From CATOSP01 sp965197545 (lineage in GTDB: Bacteria > Chloroflexota > Dehalococcoidia > Lucifugimonadales > UBA3495): a stretch of DNA of 64,000 nucleotides. This document shows positions 61,474 through 64,000 of the stretch, piece by piece. The notes under the pieces are model-generated. The model was not told where the DNA came from and made no database searches. It saw only the letters and a program-made list of their open reading frames with translations. The position numbers and the translations under genes were made by a program. How positions within the stretch are numbered: position 1 is the first letter of the stretch; each line of letters begins with the position of its first letter. Where the stretch lies: assembly GCA_965197545.1 (NCBI GenBank), contig CBDANJ010000007.1:620001-684000 (forward strand), given 5' to 3'.

Positions 61474-61551
61474 TGGGGCGAGCGACGGGATTCGAACCCG
61501 TGATCTCCTGTGCCACAGACAGGCGCCTTGGACCACTTGGCTACGCTCGCC
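61474..61551 (-). tRNA. tRNA-His (GTG anticodon)
   Basis: Acceptor GCGAGCG/CGCTCGC with the extra G at -1 opposite C73, a His hallmark. Anticodon stem CCTGT/ACAGG, loop CTGTGGC (GTG). T-arm ACGGG-TTCGAAT-CCCGT. CCA encoded. Lies 22 bp upstream of tRNA-Arg on the same strand. Confidence 0.95.
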
Positions 61552-61990
61552 GCGGATATTGCGAAAGTGGAGTCCGGTTGATGAAGTTTGGTGATCGGGC
61601 CAACCTGCCTGCTTCAACGGACGCCGCTGCGCTCAACAATCGTAGCAAAAAGAAGAGTGCCGTACAAGGAGCCGATGGCTGGACGCGAGGGTTTTACGTG
61701 GCCGCCGTCTCCGGTGGAGCATGTCCTTCGACTCCGCTCCGCTGCGCTCAGGACGAGCGGGGGTAGGTCTGAATAGGCGGCGTTAGTAACCGTACCGGAT
61801 ATGGAGTGGTCTCGATTGGGGTTAGAAATGTCCACCTGTCCCCAACGTTAAATAACGAGAGACCCTAGACCCATCCTGTATTCCAGTTGAAACCGTTTTC
61901 CGGTCTTAACTACAATGATCGAACACACTCGGCGGATGGGAGTATGTCCCGGTTGAGGCGCGCGGCGCCCCAACTGAAGGAGAGGTCCAT
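61552..61990. other. Intergenic region with a dispersed repeat
   Basis: No recognised gene. At about 61724-61760 is TCCTTCGACTCCGCTCCGCT followed by GCGCTCAGGACGAG, a repeat of the kind seen scattered in many environmental genomes. A short open frame across it (61588-61776) has repeat-like composition and was rejected. Confidence 0.5.
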
Positions 61991-62938
61991 TTGGCCCCCT
62001 ACATTCTTCGACGGCTGATGTGGCTGCCTTGCATCCTACTCGTGGTGTCCTTCGTCACCTTTGTGCTTGGCAGGTATGGCCCCGGGGACCCGGTGGAGGT
62101 GATTCTCGGCCAGTACAATAACCCCGAGGCCGTTGAACGGATCCGGGAGCAGCGCGGATTGAATGATCCCCTCCTGGTGCAGTACGGCCGGTACATCGGC
62201 AAGGTCGTGCGCGGCGACTTCGGCGAAAGCTACAAGTACCGGGGCCGCAGCGTCGGCGGCCTTCTGAAAAAGAAGATGTGGGTCTCGGGCCAGTTGAACG
62301 TGGCAGCCCTCATCATCTCTCTGGGACTGGGAATCCCAATCGGCCTTTACGCCGCCTTAAGACAGGGCACACCCAGGGACGTGATCGCCGTGGCGTTCAC
62401 GCTTCTTGGCCAGTCCTTCCCCGTGTTCCTGACCGCGCCTGGCCTGCTACTATTGTTTGCCCTTAAATTGGACGTGTTGCCGACCCACGGTTGGGGAGGG
62501 TTTTTCGATGCGAGAATCATCCTGCCCGCCATGGTAATGGGTATCCCCGGTGTGGCGATGATCACCAGGTTGACCCGCGCCAGCACCCTTGAGGTGATCT
62601 CCCAGGACTACGTGCGCACCGCCAGGGCGAAGGGGTTGCCCGAGAGCGTCGTCCACCGGCGCCACATTCTGCGCAATTCCATGATCCCGGTGGTCACCCT
62701 ACTGGGCTTCTCGGTGGCCGGCCTGGCCACCACTTCGTTCATCGTTGAAAGGTTCTTCGGGATACCTGGCGTTGGCAATCTCTTCATCGAATCGATTTTC
62801 GCGCGGGACCTGCCGGTCATAAGCGGGTTCGTCCTCATCGGCACGACCATGTTCGTGATGGCAAACTTGCTGGTCGACCTGATCTATCCATTCATGGACC
62901 CGCGGATTCGGCTTACAGGCGGCCAAATTGCGGAATGA
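61991..62938 (+). CDS. ABC transporter permease, dipeptide/nickel type (DppB-like)
   Basis: 315 residues with six helices. RRLMWLPCILLVVSFVTFVLGRYGPGDPVE is the typical first helix and loop; IREQRGLNDPLLVQYGRYIGKVVRGDFGESY the family periplasmic block. The EAA loop is YVRTARAKGLPESVVHRRHILRNSMIPV. TTG start at 61991 behind AGGAGAGG. Overlaps the next permease by 11 bp. No binding protein or ATPase is in view; they may follow. Confidence 0.92.
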   Translation: MAPYILRRLMWLPCILLVVSFVTFVLGRYGPGDPVEVILGQYNNPEAVERIREQRGLNDPLLVQYGRYIGKVVRGDFGESYKYRGRSVGGLLKKKMWVSGQLNVAALIISLGLGIPIGLYAALRQGTPRDVIAVAFTLLGQSFPVFLTAPGLLLLFALKLDVLPTHGWGGFFDARIILPAMVMGIPGVAMITRLTRASTLEVISQDYVRTARAKGLPESVVHRRHILRNSMIPVVTLLGFSVAGLATTSFIVERFFGIPGVGNLFIESIFARDLPVISGFVLIGTTMFVMANLLVDLIYPFMDPRIRLTGGQIAE

Positions 62939-63890
62939 AGTCCAGCCCTTGCCCAGTGTCCCAAGACAGCCCAGCGGAAGCTACTGGGCAATCTCCCTCC
63001 GCCGTTTGTTCCGCAACAGGGTGGCCGTAGCATGCCTGGCAGTGGTCTTGCTGCTCTACGGCTCTGGGTCGCTGGCGTCACTGGTCACCTTCTACGGGTA
63101 CGACGACCAGGACCTAAGCGTTGCCAAGCAGGGCCCCAGCATCCAGCACCCCTTTGGTACGGACCGGTTGGGCCGAGATGTCATGACCCGCATCATATTC
63201 GGCCTGCGCACCACGGTAATCATTACCGTCATAACCCTGGTGACCGGCAGCCTGGCCCTGGGTATCACCCTGGGGTTGCTGGCTGGGTATTTCGGACGGT
63301 GGCTCGACACGGTAATCATGCGCACCGGGGAGGTGACCACGGCGTTCCCCGACATTTTCCTGATCCTGATCATCATCTCCTTGGTGAAACCCCCGGTCAC
63401 CGACTGGGTGCGGGGAATAGAGGACTCTCTAGGTATCGAAATATTGCGGTTGGGTGTCGTGGACTACCTGGTATTGGCGTTGGCCTTGGCTATATTTTCG
63501 TGGTTTGGGATGGCCCGTTTGGTGCGCGGTCAGGTGCTGGCGGCGCGGGAGAACCAGTACGTGGAAGCGGCGCGGTCGGTGGGATGCACCACCCCAACCA
63601 TATTGCTTCGTCATGTCTTGCCCAATGTCATGGGGCCGGTCATAGTTGTCGTGTCGGCGGGGCTGGGGAGCGTGGCCGGGGCCGAGGTATTGCTTAGTTT
63701 CCTCGGGATAGGTATCCAACCGCCAACGCCCAGCCTAGGACTCATGATGTTCGAGCACGGCAGCATTTCCGAACTGAGGTCCAACCCTCACCTGTTGCTC
63801 TTCCCAGCGGGAACGCTGACCGTGCTGCTATTTGCCTTCAACCTGCTGGGAGACGGAGTGAACGACGCGTTCAATCCCAGGGCGAGGTAG
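62928..63890 (+). CDS. ABC transporter permease, dipeptide/nickel type (DppC-like)
   Basis: 320 residues. SYWAISLRRLFRNRVAVACLAVVLLL is the cytoplasmic start and first helix, QHPFGTDRLGRDVMTRIIFGLRTTVII the conserved block, and YVEAARSVGCTTPTILLRHVLPNVMGPVIV the EAA loop. It ends GTLTVLLFAFNLLGDGVNDAFNPRAR. Partner of the preceding gene. Peptides, nickel or opines are possible cargo. Confidence 0.93.
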   Translation: MRNEVQPLPSVPRQPSGSYWAISLRRLFRNRVAVACLAVVLLLYGSGSLASLVTFYGYDDQDLSVAKQGPSIQHPFGTDRLGRDVMTRIIFGLRTTVIITVITLVTGSLALGITLGLLAGYFGRWLDTVIMRTGEVTTAFPDIFLILIIISLVKPPVTDWVRGIEDSLGIEILRLGVVDYLVLALALAIFSWFGMARLVRGQVLAARENQYVEAARSVGCTTPTILLRHVLPNVMGPVIVVVSAGLGSVAGAEVLLSFLGIGIQPPTPSLGLMMFEHGSISELRSNPHLLLFPAGTLTVLLFAFNLLGDGVNDAFNPRAR

Positions 63891-63898
63891 ACTAGGGT

Positions 63899-63952
63899 CC
63901 TATACTCCCCGGTCCGCCTCTCCGCCCTATACTCCCCGGTCCGCCTCTCCGC
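63899..63952. repeat. Tandem repeat, 27 bp x 2
   Basis: Two identical units beginning CCTATACTCCCCGGTCCGCC. Directly after the permease stop. The remainder to 64000 holds no gene that can be judged. Confidence 0.85.
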
Positions 63953-64000
63953 CTGCCTCGGACCATCCCGTAGCAGAGCCCGGCCAATGGACCAACCATG

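Noticed and set aside
61588..61776. 62-residue open frame after tRNA-His
   Set aside because: It runs across a dispersed repeat and has no recognisable protein character.
1..64000. CRISPR array, prophage, integrase or replication origin
   Set aside because: No spaced direct repeats, cas genes, phage structural genes, integrase or dnaA-box cluster were seen.

Overview
The window looks like chromosomal DNA of a Chloroflexota bacterium, most likely a SAR202-type member of the Dehalococcoidia. This is an inference. It rests on several luciferase-like flavin monooxygenases, CaiB-type CoA transferases, a crotonase, a GMC oxidoreductase, myo-inositol lipid genes, an HspR-type regulator of dnaK, and the high G+C. 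No rRNA gene is present to settle it. Most of the window is ordinary core genome, dense and with short gaps.

Layout. 1-3.7 kb (minus): partial LLM oxidoreductase, ribH, a two-domain disulfide oxidoreductase, a CDP-alcohol phosphatidyltransferase, a PimA-like mannosyltransferase and a broken inositol-phosphate synthase end. 3.8-8.0 kb (minus): a PP2C phosphatase and kinase-like pair, prmA and dnaJ. 8.1-10.4 kb: an IS1-family element with an IS701-family element beside it. 10.8-17.5 kb: rny, ymdB-like, PHP, plsY and a B-box membrane protein, then recX/recA on the other strand. 17.6-29.2 kb: TPR protein, second PlsY-like protein, membrane-fused Mo-enzyme, nitroreductase, a methyltransferase/radical SAM pair, CoA transferase, MFS, IMPase and trpS. 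29.2-47.6 kb: PAC2, MFS, crotonase, LLM, HDAC-like, hspR-grpE-dnaK, a small Mo-enzyme, selD, an ABC exporter, ThuA, CoA transferase and tRNA-Met.

48-54.9 kb is an accessory island. It holds an IS5-family element, a short IS701-related element and a minus-strand cassette. The cassette encodes an FtsZ/tubulin-superfamily protein, two paralogous single-pass membrane proteins and a collagen-like lipoprotein. The FtsZ-like gene is split by a second IS701 copy and also frameshifted; the collagen-like gene is frameshifted in a G run. I do not recognise this gene combination as a described system, and it is the best candidate here for something new.

55-61 kb is a plus-strand catabolic cluster: SnoaL, carboxymuconolactone decarboxylase-like, alpha/beta hydrolase, amidohydrolase, SMP-30 lactonase and GMC oxidoreductase. 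61.4-63.9 kb holds tRNA-Arg, tRNA-His and two dipeptide-type ABC permeases.

The strongest individual observations are: (1) selD has an in-frame TGA at its catalytic position, with a hairpin just downstream, so it is very probably a selenoprotein; (2) the hspR operon and a divergent zinc-ribbon gene share a 25-bp palindrome that contains both -35 boxes; (3) a 25-bp hairpin-forming insert occurs in opposite orientation inside two unrelated transposase genes; (4) the IS701 transposase appears to need -1 frameshifting at an A AAA AAG site; (5) there are three copies of a ~105-bp MITE. Several frame breaks fall in homopolymer runs, so sequencing error has to be weighed against real decay.
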